This document shows positions 47,498-58,208 of a stretch of 64,000 nt of DNA, in pieces. Each line of letters begins with the position of its first letter. Position 1 is the first letter of the stretch. The stretch is from Lachnospiraceae bacterium (GTDB lineage Bacteria > Bacillota > Clostridia > Lachnospirales > Lachnospiraceae). Below the pieces are notes generated by a model, which did not search any database, had not been told where the DNA came from, and was given only the letters and a program-made list of their open reading frames with translations. Made by a program: the position numbers and the translations under genes. The stretch is from positions 1 through 64,000 of the forward strand of contig JAFOEY010000010.1 of assembly GCA_017387565.1 (NCBI GenBank), read 5' to 3'.

Positions 47498-49315
47498 TTA
47501 TTGATTTTGTATAAAATTCACAAACTCCTGCTCCGGCAAAGGTTTTGAAAAATAATATCCCTGAATAAAATCACATCCAAGCTCTGTAAACTGATTCAGC
47601 ATCTCTTTTGTTTCCACACCTTCTACCACGATTTCCATTCCAATCTCTTTTATCATATGAATGGTATTCTTTAACAGGATTCGCATTTTACTATCTTCTA
47701 CTTTATCTACGAGGCTTTTATCTAACTTGATGATTCGGAACGGAAGCTCCATAATTCTGCTTATATTCGAATAGCCGGTTCCATAATCATCTAATGAAAA
47801 CGCAATTCCCTGATTGGTCAGTTTCTGAATGTTTTCTTCCACAATTTCCTGTGCTTCATTCGCAGCAGTTTCCGTAATCTCCAAATTAATTTGCTCCGGT
47901 TTTAAATCGTACTTTTCCAAATAGAACTGTATTTTATCGGTCAAATCATTCTGTATACACTGCGTCATGGACAGATTAATCTCAATATATTGAAGCGGCA
48001 GACTTTTTTTACGGCAATCAGAAAGAAAACGACATACATCGTCCAGAACGAAGTCTCCAATCTGAAGAATTGTCCCGTTTTTTTCTGCAGCGGTTATAAA
48101 TAATTCTGGTGAAATAAAACCATAGTGATCATCCTTCAAACGTATTAATGCCTCTGCAGAATTGAACTTATTCTCTTTAACACTATAGATTGGCTGATAA
48201 TACATCTCAAACCGTTTTTCTGTAATAGCAGTACTGATAATACTTCCCATTTCATTCTGAAGCCGGAACATGCGCTGATCATCAATTTCCATGACATCAT
48301 TTACAACATTTCCATGTGGCAGATATGTATGAAATGATTTTCCAAAAGCCAACAAAGTTTCATAATTATCTATATTCTCAGGGCATTTTAAAATACAAAC
48401 ACATGCTTCCAAAGAAATTTCCAACTGATTGCTCTGCACCTTTCGATTCAAAACAGAAGCAATTCGTTTTGCAGTACCTTTTATTTGTTCCGGTAAATCT
48501 TCTTCTGTTACAAGGGCAAATAATCCATTTTCCAAATAATATAAGTCTGCCGGCAAAGACACCTCTGTATTGTGAGATTTTAAAATGGAAGCAATCTTTT
48601 TTAATAAGGCATTACACGAATCATTTTCCAATATAGAAAGCAGTGCCGGATAATTAGAAATTTTCACAAAAATAGTCGTTATTGGTTTATAAATATAAAA
48701 TGCCTTTTTCATATCCGTAGTATAAGAAATATAACTACGCTCGCCCAATACCGGATTAATGGTTTCTTCCGCTCTTTGTACAATCAATGTAACCATTAGT
48801 ATTGTCAATGTCGTCATAAACATTTCCACCATGAGCTTTTGAAAAAACAATTGAATCAAAACAGCCAGAAGATTCAGCGGATACATACACAACAGCGCTA
48901 CAAATTTATCAAAAGATAACACCTTTTTGTAATAAATCAGAAATATCATTCCATACAAAAAGTAAAAGCCGGAAACTACATACAATATATAAAGAAACGG
49001 TCCTCTCTGATATATCAGATTTTCGTCAAAATAAAATACTTTGTGGTTTATGGAATTCGAAAGTAAAACAAGGCACACAATTGCATACGGGACAACCAGA
49101 AGTATCTGCCAAATCCTATTTCTTTTCAATATATGCCAGGTGTCCGTAACGGCATAAAGGAACAATTGATAAATCAGCGGGGTCAGATTTCGTAACAAAA
49201 AGTATAGAAAACACAACACGGTCCTGATTCCTATATTCGTTTCTTTAGCAGGTATCCAGACAGAATATGCTTCTGACCATATATCTACAATTGTCGTCAA
49301 CATGATTTCCACCAT
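47498..49315 (-). CDS. Membrane EAL-domain c-di-GMP phosphodiesterase, N-terminus lost by frameshift
   Basis: The frame gives 605 residues. A membrane region of about six helices (to residue 180) precedes a degenerate GGDEF-like domain (about 200-345) and an EAL domain (about 360-600) with SAEALIRL, EINLSMTQ, EITETAA, LDDYGTGYS, IKLDKSL, EGVETKE and IQGYYFSKPLP, a full active set. The ATG at 49315 has no ribosome binding site, and the frame stays open upstream to a point where a well-placed start in another frame (49421) would join it. One extra base near 49340-49348 explains this. Confidence 0.87.
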   Translation of the reverse strand: MVEIMLTTIVDIWSEAYSVWIPAKETNIGIRTVLCFLYFLLRNLTPLIYQLFLYAVTDTWHILKRNRIWQILLVVPYAIVCLVLLSNSINHKVFYFDENLIYQRGPFLYILYVVSGFYFLYGMIFLIYYKKVLSFDKFVALLCMYPLNLLAVLIQLFFQKLMVEMFMTTLTILMVTLIVQRAEETINPVLGERSYISYTTDMKKAFYIYKPITTIFVKISNYPALLSILENDSCNALLKKIASILKSHNTEVSLPADLYYLENGLFALVTEEDLPEQIKGTAKRIASVLNRKVQSNQLEISLEACVCILKCPENIDNYETLLAFGKSFHTYLPHGNVVNDVMEIDDQRMFRLQNEMGSIISTAITEKRFEMYYQPIYSVKENKFNSAEALIRLKDDHYGFISPELFITAAEKNGTILQIGDFVLDDVCRFLSDCRKKSLPLQYIEINLSMTQCIQNDLTDKIQFYLEKYDLKPEQINLEITETAANEAQEIVEENIQKLTNQGIAFSLDDYGTGYSNISRIMELPFRIIKLDKSLVDKVEDSKMRILLKNTIHMIKEIGMEIVVEGVETKEMLNQFTELGCDFIQGYYFSKPLPEQEFVNFIQNQ

Positions 49316-49334
49316 GAGAACTGCAAAAATCTTA

Positions 49335-49421
49335 TTAGCTCTTCCTCTTACGAAAGAATAAGGATATAAAAAGAACTACCTGTATGATGATTGCTGTTAT
49401 ATCAAAATATAGTATTTTCAT
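49335..49421 (-). pseudogene. 5' fragment of the frameshifted EAL gene
   Basis: An ATG at 49421 with GGGG 7 nt upstream starts MKILYFDITAIIIQVVLFIS, a membrane helix, and stops after 28 codons. Shifting one base in the purine stretch before the stop would continue as RANKIFAVLMVEIM into the EAL protein. This is the true start of that gene in an unbroken allele. Confidence 0.72.
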
Positions 49422-49449
49422 CTTATTTCCCCTTCATCTGATGTATATC

Positions 49450-49570
49450 AGATGATTTTGCCCCCTTGATACCAACGGATTGCTACGCACTTTGTGCTCT
49501 CACAATCCTAAAACATTCAAAATCAGCCCTAATCGGACTACTTTCTCATCTTTTGCCTCTGATATCATAT
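49450..49570 (+). repeat. Dispersed repeat, copy lacking the left end
   Basis: TTGATACCAACGGATTGC, the CGCACTTTGTGCTCTC hairpin loop, GCCCTAATCGGAC and CTTTCTCATCTTTTGC are all shared. It ends GATATCATAT and the third hairpin is missing. It lies in the 313-bp gap between the EAL gene and glyA, with a terminator at 49607-49647 and nothing else. Confidence 0.82.
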
Positions 49571-49606
49571 TAACATTTTTATAAAATAAAATCATTATTT
49601 TTTACG

Positions 49607-49647
49607 AAAAATGAGAACCTGTACAAATACACCCAGGTCCTCATTTT
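49607..49647 (-). terminator. Terminator of the fhs-folD-glyA operon
   Basis: In minus sense AATGAGGACCTG pairs with CAGGTTCTCATT (one G-T), followed by TTTC. It lies 88 bp after the glyA stop. Confidence 0.8.
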
Positions 49648-49734
49648 AACTATTTTATATACATTTTATTCAACTATCTCTTTATCCCATAGATGTGTAC
49701 TGTCTTCAATGCCAAATTTTGTTTTCTCCTCTTT

Positions 49735-50979
49735 TTATACATACAACGGGAATTTTTCGCAAAGCTCTGTTACGCCTGCACGAATTGCATCTGCACTATT
49801 GTCAAAGTCTCTGACTGCCAATGTAATCCAATCTGCAATCTGTTTCATTTCCGCCGTTCCAAAACCTCTTGATGTCACGGCCGGAGTACCAAGACGGACA
49901 CCGGATGTTACAAACGGGCTCAATGGTTCATTGGGTACCGTATTTTTATTTGCTGTGATATAAACCTCATCCAGTCTGCGCTGTAATTCTTTACCGGTAA
50001 CATCCGTTCCACGCAGATCAAGAAGCATCAGATGATTATCTGTTCCACCGGATACGAGATTTAAACCATTGTCCATAAGTCCATTAGCCAGAGCCTGGGC
50101 ATTATCAAGGATATTCTGTGCATATACCTTGAATTCCGGTTTTAAAGCCTCGCCAAAGCACACTGCTTTTGATGCAATCACATGCATAAGCGGTCCGCCC
50201 TGTGTTCCCGGGAATATTGCCTTATTCATCTTCTTTGCCAGTTCTTCATCATTTGTAAGTATTACACCGCCTCTCGGTCCCCGCAATGTCTTATGTGTCG
50301 TTGTGGTAACCACATCCGCATAGGGCACCGGATTCTGATGCAGTCCTGCTGCAACAAGCCCTGCAATATGTGCCATGTCAACAAACAGATAAGCACCTAC
50401 AGAATGCGCTATTTCTCCAAATTTTTCAAAATCTATAGCTCTCGGATAAGCACTGGCTCCCGCAATAATCATTTTGGGCTTTTCTTTTTCTGCCATTTCT
50501 TTTACCTGATCATAATCAATATAACCTTCATCATCCACACCGTAAGAAATCATATGATATAACAGACCGGACTGATTTACCGGAGAGCCATGAGTCAGAT
50601 GTCCACCATTGTCTAAGCTCATTCCCATAACCGTATCGCCCGGTTTACAAAGTGCCTGATAAACCGCCATATTTGCCTGAGCTCCGGAATGGGGCTGTAC
50701 ATTGGCATATTTTGCACCGAACAATTTGCATACACGTTCAATTGCGAGGTTTTCAATCTCATCCACACATTCACATCCGCCATAATAACGTTTTCCCGGA
50801 TATCCTTCCGCATATTTATTCGTAAGAACAGAACCCATTGCAGTCATGACTGCTTCACTGACAATGTTCTCTGAAGCAATCAGCTCGATATTTCTTCGCT
50901 GACGTGCCAGTTCCTTTCCAACCATCTCTGCTATCTCTGGATCAAAGCTTCCCACAAAACGAATCATTTCTTCTGTCAT
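49735..50979 (-). CDS. glyA: Serine hydroxymethyltransferase
   Basis: Interconverts serine and glycine with tetrahydrofolate, using PLP. The 414-residue protein has the PLP lysine in [13 protein letters not shown] (about residue 224), [13 protein letters not shown] near 48 and the C-terminal GTPAVTSRG. The start at 50979 is set by GGAGG 5 nt before the ATG. Third gene after the glycine riboswitch, 145 bp after folD. Confidence 0.97.
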   Translation of the reverse strand: MTEEMIRFVGSFDPEIAEMVGKELARQRRNIELIASENIVSEAVMTAMGSVLTNKYAEGYPGKRYYGGCECVDEIENLAIERVCKLFGAKYANVQPHSGAQANMAVYQALCKPGDTVMGMSLDNGGHLTHGSPVNQSGLLYHMISYGVDDEGYIDYDQVKEMAEKEKPKMIIAGASAYPRAIDFEKFGEIAHSVGAYLFVDMAHIAGLVAAGLHQNPVPYADVVTTTTHKTLRGPRGGVILTNDEELAKKMNKAIFPGTQGGPLMHVIASKAVCFGEALKPEFKVYAQNILDNAQALANGLMDNGLNLVSGGTDNHLMLLDLRGTDVTGKELQRRLDEVYITANKNTVPNEPLSPFVTSGVRLGTPAVTSRGFGTAEMKQIADWITLAVRDFDNSADAIRAGVTELCEKFPLYV

Positions 50980-51124
50980 AATTTCCTCCATTCCGAAGTT
51001 TTTCACTTCTGTTTCTTTTTTTATTTTTTATAATTCTGTTTAATTACTTTTATCGTTGTAATTCTGCATCTTCATTTTGCCACTTATTGTCATGCCAATT
51101 TTGACTTTTGTCGCTTCACCTTGA

Positions 51125-51970
51125 CTATATCAACTCTACCGATTCCACACAGTTATGCATGAGCATTGCAATCGTCATTGGTCCAACTCCACCCGGAACC
51201 GGTGTAATGGCACTTGTCTTTTGGGCAACACTCTCAAAATCAACATCACCGCACAGTTTATTATCTTCATTTCTGTGGATGCCCACATCAATGACAACGG
51301 CACCCTCTTTGACATAATCTCCGGTAATAAATTTCGGTTTTCCAATTGCTACAATCAATATATCCGCTCTCTTTGTTACCTCTTTCAAATCCTTTGTCCG
51401 CGAATGGCAAACCGTTACCGTACCATTTTCCCGAAGCAGTAAAAGTGCCATTGGTTTTCCTACAATATTGCTTCTGCCGATTACCACACATTCCTTTCCT
51501 GCAATTTCAATATTACTTCTTTTCAGAAGTTCAATAATACCTGCCGGCGTACAGGAAACAAAGCCCGGCTGTCCGATACAAAGTGCACCCACACTCTGGG
51601 GATGAAAACCATCCACATCTTTTTTCGGATCAATTGTCTGAATGACAAGATCCTCGTCGATATGCTTGGGTAATGGAAGTTGAACCAGAATACCATTTAC
51701 CTTATCATCCGCATTCAGCTTGCGAATTAAGGTAAGCAGTTCCTCTTGTGTCGTTTCTTCCGGAAGCTCATAAGATAACGAATTCATTCCGCAAAACTCA
51801 CATGCCCTTTTCTTATTTCGTACATACACACTGGAAGCAGGATCTGCTCCAACCTGAATCACTGCCAGTGTAATCTCAATGCCTTTTTCCTTATACGCTA
51901 CCACTTTTTTACGGCATTCCTCTTTGATTTGTTCTGAAATTGCTTTTCCGTCTATGATTTGATAACTCAT
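51125..51970 (-). CDS. folD: Methylenetetrahydrofolate dehydrogenase/cyclohydrolase FolD
   Basis: Oxidises methylene-THF with NADP and opens methenyl-THF. The 281-residue enzyme has YVRNKKRACE (catalytic Lys), GILVQLPLPKHID (about 95-107), PKKDVDGFHP and the nucleotide-binding GRSNIVGKPMA (about 165-175). AGGAGG lies 8 nt before the ATG. It starts 13 bp after the fhs stop. Confidence 0.96.
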   Translation of the reverse strand: MSYQIIDGKAISEQIKEECRKKVVAYKEKGIEITLAVIQVGADPASSVYVRNKKRACEFCGMNSLSYELPEETTQEELLTLIRKLNADDKVNGILVQLPLPKHIDEDLVIQTIDPKKDVDGFHPQSVGALCIGQPGFVSCTPAGIIELLKRSNIEIAGKECVVIGRSNIVGKPMALLLLRENGTVTVCHSRTKDLKEVTKRADILIVAIGKPKFITGDYVKEGAVVIDVGIHRNEDNKLCGDVDFESVAQKTSAITPVPGGVGPMTIAMLMHNCVESVELI

Positions 51971-51983
51971 TTCACATGCCTCC

Positions 51984-53654
51984 TTAAAATAATCCTGTAA
52001 TCACTCCATCATCGCCTACATCAATCTGATAAGCAGCCGGCTTTTTCGTTAGTCCGGGCATTGTCATGACAGAACCCGTCAAAACTACAACAAAACCCGC
52101 TCCGGCAGATACATAAGCTTCTCTTACATGGACAGAAAAATGTTCCGGTCTGCCAAGCAATGTCTGATCATCAGAAAGAGAATACTGTGTCTTTGCCATA
52201 CAAATAGGCAAACTGCCAAAACCAAGCTCTTCTAACTTTGCAAGCTGTTTGGATGCGGATGCAGCATATTCAACACCATCTGCACCATATATTTCCTTTG
52301 CTATTGTTTCAATCTTATCCTTTAATGGAAGTGTCTCATCATACAACACATGGAAATCGCTCTTTTTCTGTTCTAATGTATCTAACACTTTCTGAGCCAG
52401 TTCGATTCCGCCCTCGCCGCCTTTTTCCCATACTTTAGATAAAGCAAATGCACAATCTCTCTCTTCACAGAAGTTCTTTACAAAATCCAGTTCTGCTTCT
52501 GTATCTGTTACAAAAGCATTCAGCGTAACTACAACCGGAACACCGAATTTTTTCAGGTTCTCAATATGCTTTTCAAGGTTAACAATTCCTTTTTTCAGTG
52601 CATCCAGATTTTCTCCTGTTAATTCTGTCTTCGGCACACCACCGTTGTATTTCAAAGCTCGGACTGTTGCAACAAGGACAACCGCATCCGGTTTAAGACC
52701 TGCCATCCGACATTTGATATCAAAAAACTTTTCTGCACCGAGATCTGCACCAAAACCAGCCTCCGTGATACAGTAATCAGCCATTTTTAATGCTGTCTTT
52801 GTAGCACGGACAGAATTACATCCATGTGCGATATTTGCAAACGGACCGCCATGCACAAGTGCCGGCGTGTGTTCCAGTGTCTGAATCATATTCGGCTTAA
52901 TCGCATCCTTTAAAAGTGCTGCCATGGAACCAACCGCTTGTAACTGTGCTGCCGTAACAGGTTCGCCTGCGTAGTTATATGCAACCACCATTCGTCCAAG
53001 GCGCTCCTTCAAATCATTCAAATCGGTAGCCAGACATAAAACTGCCATAATTTCAGAAGCCACTGTAATCACAAAATGATCCTCTCTTACGGTTCCGTCG
53101 CCTTTTGCGCCAAGACCAACTACAACATTACGCAGCACCCGGTCATTCATATCGATGCAACGTTTCCATACCACGTTTCTTGTGTCAATTCCCAGTTCAT
53201 TTCCCTGCTGGATATGATTATCAAGTATCGCAGCCAGCAGATTGTTTGCCGAGGTAATTGCATGGAAATCTCCCGTAAAATGAAGATTCAAATCTTCCAT
53301 CGGAACAACCTGGGCATAACCGCCGCCTGCGGCTCCTCCTTTAATACCAAAACATGGTCCGAGCGAAGGCTCTCTAAGTGCAATCACTGCATTTTTTCCT
53401 AACTTGGCAAATGCCTCTCCAAGTCCTACCGTTGTAGTCGTTTTTCCTTCTCCTGCCGGTGTCGGATTGATTGCCGTCACAAGAATCAATTTTCCATCCG
53501 GCTTGTCGTTGAGGCTTTCTAAATATTCATCTGACAATTTTGCTTTATATTTTCCATAAAGCTCCAAGTCATCCGGTTTCATTCCACAGCCTGCTGCCAC
53601 TTCTGTAATCGGCTGCATCACTGTCTCCTGTGCGATTTCAATGTCTGTTTTCAT
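51984..53654 (-). CDS. fhs: Formate-tetrahydrofolate ligase
   Basis: Charges THF with formate using ATP; central to acetogen and clostridial one-carbon metabolism. The 556-residue protein has the ATP loop [14 protein letters not shown] (about 65-78), [19 protein letters not shown] and the N-terminal [16 protein letters not shown] strong AAGGAGG precedes the ATG. First gene after the glycine riboswitch. Confidence 0.97.
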   Translation of the reverse strand: MKTDIEIAQETVMQPITEVAAGCGMKPDDLELYGKYKAKLSDEYLESLNDKPDGKLILVTAINPTPAGEGKTTTTVGLGEAFAKLGKNAVIALREPSLGPCFGIKGGAAGGGYAQVVPMEDLNLHFTGDFHAITSANNLLAAILDNHIQQGNELGIDTRNVVWKRCIDMNDRVLRNVVVGLGAKGDGTVREDHFVITVASEIMAVLCLATDLNDLKERLGRMVVAYNYAGEPVTAAQLQAVGSMAALLKDAIKPNMIQTLEHTPALVHGGPFANIAHGCNSVRATKTALKMADYCITEAGFGADLGAEKFFDIKCRMAGLKPDAVVLVATVRALKYNGGVPKTELTGENLDALKKGIVNLEKHIENLKKFGVPVVVTLNAFVTDTEAELDFVKNFCEERDCAFALSKVWEKGGEGGIELAQKVLDTLEQKKSDFHVLYDETLPLKDKIETIAKEIYGADGVEYAASASKQLAKLEELGFGSLPICMAKTQYSLSDDQTLLGRPEHFSVHVREAYVSAGAGFVVVLTGSVMTMPGLTKKPAAYQIDVGDDGVITGLF

Positions 53655-53793
53655 CTTTCTCCTCCTTGCGATTTAGAATTATTTTCTGCCCTCTGTTTTG
53701 ACAAAACTGATAAAACACACTACACAAGTTTTATCAGCTGATGCATGGTCGTCAAAGCAATTGTGCAATTATATTGCATTTGCTTTGCTGCCA

Positions 53794-53846
53794 TAAAAAA
53801 ACAGAGGTACACACAGATACTTTTGTATCTGTCCATGCCTCTGTCA
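53794..53846 (-). terminator. Expression-platform terminator of glycine riboswitch
   Basis: In minus sense ACAGAGG and ACAGATAC pair with GTATCTGT and CCTCTGT around AAAA, followed by seven Ts. The first arm overlaps the closing stem of the second aptamer (GACAGAGGC), so glycine binding should block the terminator: an ON switch. Confidence 0.88.
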
Positions 53847-53988
53847 CTAACCTGAAAGATTCTCCTATAACCGGATTGCTTCTTCGGCGCCTTACGGCTC
53901 TCCAGAGTTCCGTCCAAAAACGGTCCTTTTGCCTGAGAGTTTCTGCATCCCCTTCGGCTCTGTCTAAAAACAGTCTCTCCCGATTTCA
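53838..53988 (-). ncRNA. Tandem glycine riboswitch (gcvT type)
   Basis: Two aptamers read on the minus strand. The first (about 53983-53922) has CGGGAGAGAC, GCCGAAGGGG and CTCTCAGGCAAAAGGACC. The second (about 53917-53838) has GGACGGAACTCTGGAGAGCC, GCCGAAGAAGCAA, TCTTTCAGG and TGACAGAGG. It controls fhs-folD-glyA rather than a glycine cleavage operon. Confidence 0.94.
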
Positions 53989-54007
53989 TCATACGGAGCT
54001 TTTTAGT

Positions 54008-54084
54008 AAAAAGAAAGGACGTTCTGCCATGTGCAAAACGTCCTCGTTTTTTGTTATTATATCGGCAACCAAATCGATTGTCAA
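54008..54084 (-). promoter_or_regulatory. Promoter of the fhs operon followed at once by a terminator-like hairpin
   Basis: TTGACA (54079-54084), 17 bp and TATAAT (54056-54061) form a perfect consensus. About 6 nt after the expected start, GGACGTT (54043-54037) pairs with AACGTCC (54023-54017), followed by TTTCTTTTT. The hairpin is probably the gdhA terminator, yet the fhs transcript must also cross it. Confidence 0.78.
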
Positions 54085-54118
54085 ATGTTTTTTTCCAAAT
54101 ATTTACATGTTGTGCTAA

Positions 54119-55480
<1,362 letters not shown>

Positions 55481-55620
55481 TCATGTCCTCCTTTAGTTAA
55501 AAATATAATATACAGAGCTGGTACGCCTTTGCACCTTTTCTCATTATAATGGAATGCCCCTGTTTAGGCAAGTAAAATTTTAGCACACTAACGTGAAAAA
55601 TTGTTTGTAACAAAATTTAT

Positions 55621-55655
55621 TACCCTTCTCGGATTTGTGTTCCCGAAAAGGGTAA
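55621..55655 (-). terminator. Terminator after oxidoreductase gene
   Basis: TACCCTTCTCGG and CCGAAAAGGGTA pair; in minus sense the hairpin is followed by AATAAATTTTG. It directly follows the stop of the gene at 55659. Confidence 0.65.
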
Positions 55656-55658
55656 TAT

Positions 55659-56636
55659 TTATTCAAAAGGATATTTTAAATCAATCTGTTTGCGGATTTC
55701 ATCCATTTGTTTCATAATCAGCATAGTAGTTTCATGCGGCATTTCCGAGCACTCTTTTTTGTGCCATTTGATTGCCTTTTTACATGCCTCGATTTCATAC
55801 TCATAGCCTGTAATCTGTTTCGGTGCTTTTTTAAACAGTTTCTTTTTATAATCCTTATCAAAAACGGTAATCGTTTCATAATTATTGATATTTTCAATAA
55901 TCATAACGCCTTCCGTTCCCTGAATAATTCCCTTCCGGTCTCCTACCGTCTGCATGGAAGTATTTAACACCGCCATAGAACCGTCTTTATACCGGATGGT
56001 AATGCTGTCATGTGCATCCACACCTTCTTTGGTCATGACTGCTACTGCATAAATATCATCAACCTCAGAAGACTTAAACAAATCGGCAAACGTCAGGGCA
56101 TAAACTCCGACATCCAACAACGCACCGCCTGCTAAATCTGCTTTAATCAGACGTTCTTTGGTAAGCATGGGATAAGATAAATTAGCCATAATCATCTTGG
56201 GTGTACCGATTACTCCGTCTTTTAACAGCTTTTTAATCGTATCAGCCATCGGCATATAACGAACCCACATGGCTTCTGTGATAAATACCCCTTTTTTCTT
56301 AGCATATGAGAGCAATTCTTCCGCTTCTTTGGCGTTTACGCAAAACGGCTTTTCCACAAGTACCGGCTTTCCGGCATCAATACACATTTTTGCATGCTCA
56401 AAATGAAACGGATGCGGGGTTGCTATATATACCAGTTCCACGGCCTTATCCGACAGCATATCTTCGTAACTGCCATAGGGTCTTGTCACATGGTGGATGG
56501 ATGCAAATTCCATAGCCTTATCCATGTTTCTGGATGCCACTGCATACATTTCCGCTCCCCTCATGCGTGAAACGGTATCAGCCATAATAGCTGCAATTCT
56601 ACCTGCACCAAGGATGCCAACTTTTATTTTTGCCAT
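55659..56636 (-). CDS. Gfo/Idh/MocA family oxidoreductase
   Basis: A 325-residue NAD(P)-dependent dehydrogenase of sugars or related compounds. The Rossmann loop GILGAGRIA is at 8-16; VEKPFCVNAKEAEEL near 95 contains the EKP motif; a DVGVYAL stretch near 175 marks the substrate-binding domain. The substrate is unknown. GAGAGG lies 8 nt before the ATG. Confidence 0.9.
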   Translation of the reverse strand: MAKIKVGILGAGRIAAIMADTVSRMRGAEMYAVASRNMDKAMEFASIHHVTRPYGSYEDMLSDKAVELVYIATPHPFHFEHAKMCIDAGKPVLVEKPFCVNAKEAEELLSYAKKKGVFITEAMWVRYMPMADTIKKLLKDGVIGTPKMIMANLSYPMLTKERLIKADLAGGALLDVGVYALTFADLFKSSEVDDIYAVAVMTKEGVDAHDSITIRYKDGSMAVLNTSMQTVGDRKGIIQGTEGVMIIENINNYETITVFDKDYKKKLFKKAPKQITGYEYEIEACKKAIKWHKKECSEMPHETTMLIMKQMDEIRKQIDLKYPFE

Positions 56637-56712
56637 ATGATTTACCTCTCTTTTTCACATTGTTTTCCACTTGCTTTTATTCATTCTTTATAAGTTTCCT
56701 TTATTTTAGCAA

Positions 56713-56748
56713 AGAAAAAAGCTATTGCAAAGTATTTTTGCAATAGCC
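56713..56748 (-). terminator. Terminator after SH3 lipoprotein gene
   Basis: GCTATTGCAAA pairs with TTTGCAATAGC, and a T-run follows in minus sense (six As at 56715-56720). Confidence 0.9.
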
Positions 56749-56768
56749 GTTTTCACATAATTTTTAAC

Positions 56769-58025
56769 TTATTTTACATCAACATAATCTGCTTTTACAT
56801 AACCAACTTTGCCGTTGTAATCAATCTTACACCAGCCGTTTGCATTTTCGTAGAGATTATAGGTTTCACCAAGATAAATGGTTCCAAGATATTCACCATC
56901 TTCACTGGCAGAAGCACGAACCCTTACACTTTCTTTGGGTGTAATTTTTCCTGATGCAGTTCCGGTTGTCTCCTGTGTTGTAGCTGTCTCTGTTGTTGTT
57001 TCGGCAGGTGTTTCTGTTGTAGCCGTATTATCTACAGGTGTCTCTGTTGTAGTTTCAGCAGGTGTATTTGACTGCAGAAAATCAGACTTAATATAACCTT
57101 CCTGACCGTTATAATCCACCTTACTCCAACCATTTTCTCTTACTTCATATCTGGTCAATGTAGTACCGGCTTCTACCTGTCCGAGACGATCTGCATTCTC
57201 ACTGTCAGACACACGGACATTTACTTTATCGGTTGTGGTTACCGTTTCATTTACTGTTGATACGGAAGAGGTCTGTGCCACCTCTTCTTCTGCCGCACTC
57301 GCTGCAGCTTCAGCCTGTCTTGCAGCAACAGCCGCATCCAATTTGGCATCAATACCTTCCATATAGCTATTTAATGCAGCATCTGAAGCGATTGCATCCG
57401 AGAAAGCTGCCTGTACCAGGCTGTAATAATTTGCAATCTTTTCGCTGGATACAACTCCCTGTACATAAGAAAGAGTTGCTTCATCAACATTGCTGTCAAT
57501 GCATAAACTTCCCGATTCATCCGTTCTTACATAGGTTGCCTGTAAACCGGGGGCCTTTGTATCAATTCCGACAAACTTTGTTTCACTGTAAATCAATACA
57601 ATATATTCACCGGGATTTGCACCTGCTTCATCATAAATCAGAATATTGTCATATGATTCAATATCCGCTGCTTTTGTTTCCAATCTGATTTTTTCTTCTT
57701 CGGAAACATCCTTTTTTACAGAAGCCACGGTTGCAGAATCGCCATCTTTTAAAGCATTATAATACAATGTAATCAAATTGATAATTTCCTGATTAGTCGT
57801 CGTTTCCATTCCCTCCGGAGGAGTTACAATGGCAGCTTCCTCAGACATGGTTACGTCCCCATTTCCACTAGTTGTGCCGTCTGTTGTTTCTTCCTTATCT
57901 TTACCACAGCCTGTACACACGACTGCAAGGCCCATGAAAACAACTAACAGCATCATTTTTGAAAAAAGTTTAACATTTTTTATTTTCCCCATTCCCAACA
58001 CAGAAGCATGAGATGTTTTTGTCAT
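56769..58025 (-). CDS. Surface lipoprotein with two SH3 domains
   Basis: A 418-residue exported protein. A signal segment (about 18-42) ends at a probable lipid-attachment Cys (VVCTGCGKD; the lipobox is imperfect). A helical domain follows (about 70-245), with a Ser/Ala-rich stretch, then two bacterial SH3 domains (about 262-320 and 358-418) joined by a Thr/Glu/Pro-rich linker of repeated ETPAETT-like units. It probably binds the cell wall. The start at 58025 is used because any earlier start would run through the tRNA gene. Confidence 0.85.
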   Translation of the reverse strand: MTKTSHASVLGMGKIKNVKLFSKMMLLVVFMGLAVVCTGCGKDKEETTDGTTSGNGDVTMSEEAAIVTPPEGMETTTNQEIINLITLYYNALKDGDSATVASVKKDVSEEEKIRLETKAADIESYDNILIYDEAGANPGEYIVLIYSETKFVGIDTKAPGLQATYVRTDESGSLCIDSNVDEATLSYVQGVVSSEKIANYYSLVQAAFSDAIASDAALNSYMEGIDAKLDAAVAARQAEAAASAAEEEVAQTSSVSTVNETVTTTDKVNVRVSDSENADRLGQVEAGTTLTRYEVRENGWSKVDYNGQEGYIKSDFLQSNTPAETTTETPVDNTATTETPAETTTETATTQETTGTASGKITPKESVRVRASASEDGEYLGTIYLGETYNLYENANGWCKIDYNGKVGYVKADYVDVK

Positions 58026-58066
58026 AATATACGTCCTTCCTTTGTTTTCTAAAATTATAATACTAG

Positions 58067-58138
58067 CGTACCCGAGAGGAATCGAACCCCCATCGACTGA
58101 ACCGGAATCAGCTGTTTTATCCGTTAAACTACGGGTAC
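58067..58138 (-). tRNA. tRNA-Arg, anticodon CCG
   Basis: The 7-bp acceptor stem GTACCCG/CGGGTAC, D arm GTTT-AAAC, anticodon stem GCTGA/TCAGT with loop TTCCGGT (anticodon CCG at 58105-58103) and T arm with TTCGATT loop all fold. CCA is not encoded. It reads CGG, a rare codon in AT-rich genomes. Confidence 0.95.
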
Positions 58139-58208
58139 TCAAATATTACAAAATTGTTACAACTCGTTTATAATATCACAAATCCCATAGTTTGACAAGT
58201 TTTGAAGT

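Noticed and set aside
58026..58142. Upstream extension of the SH3 lipoprotein frame (residues beginning MSTRSLTDKTADSGS)
   Set aside because: It is a translation of the tRNA-Arg gene; the ATG at 58025 has the signal peptide directly after it.
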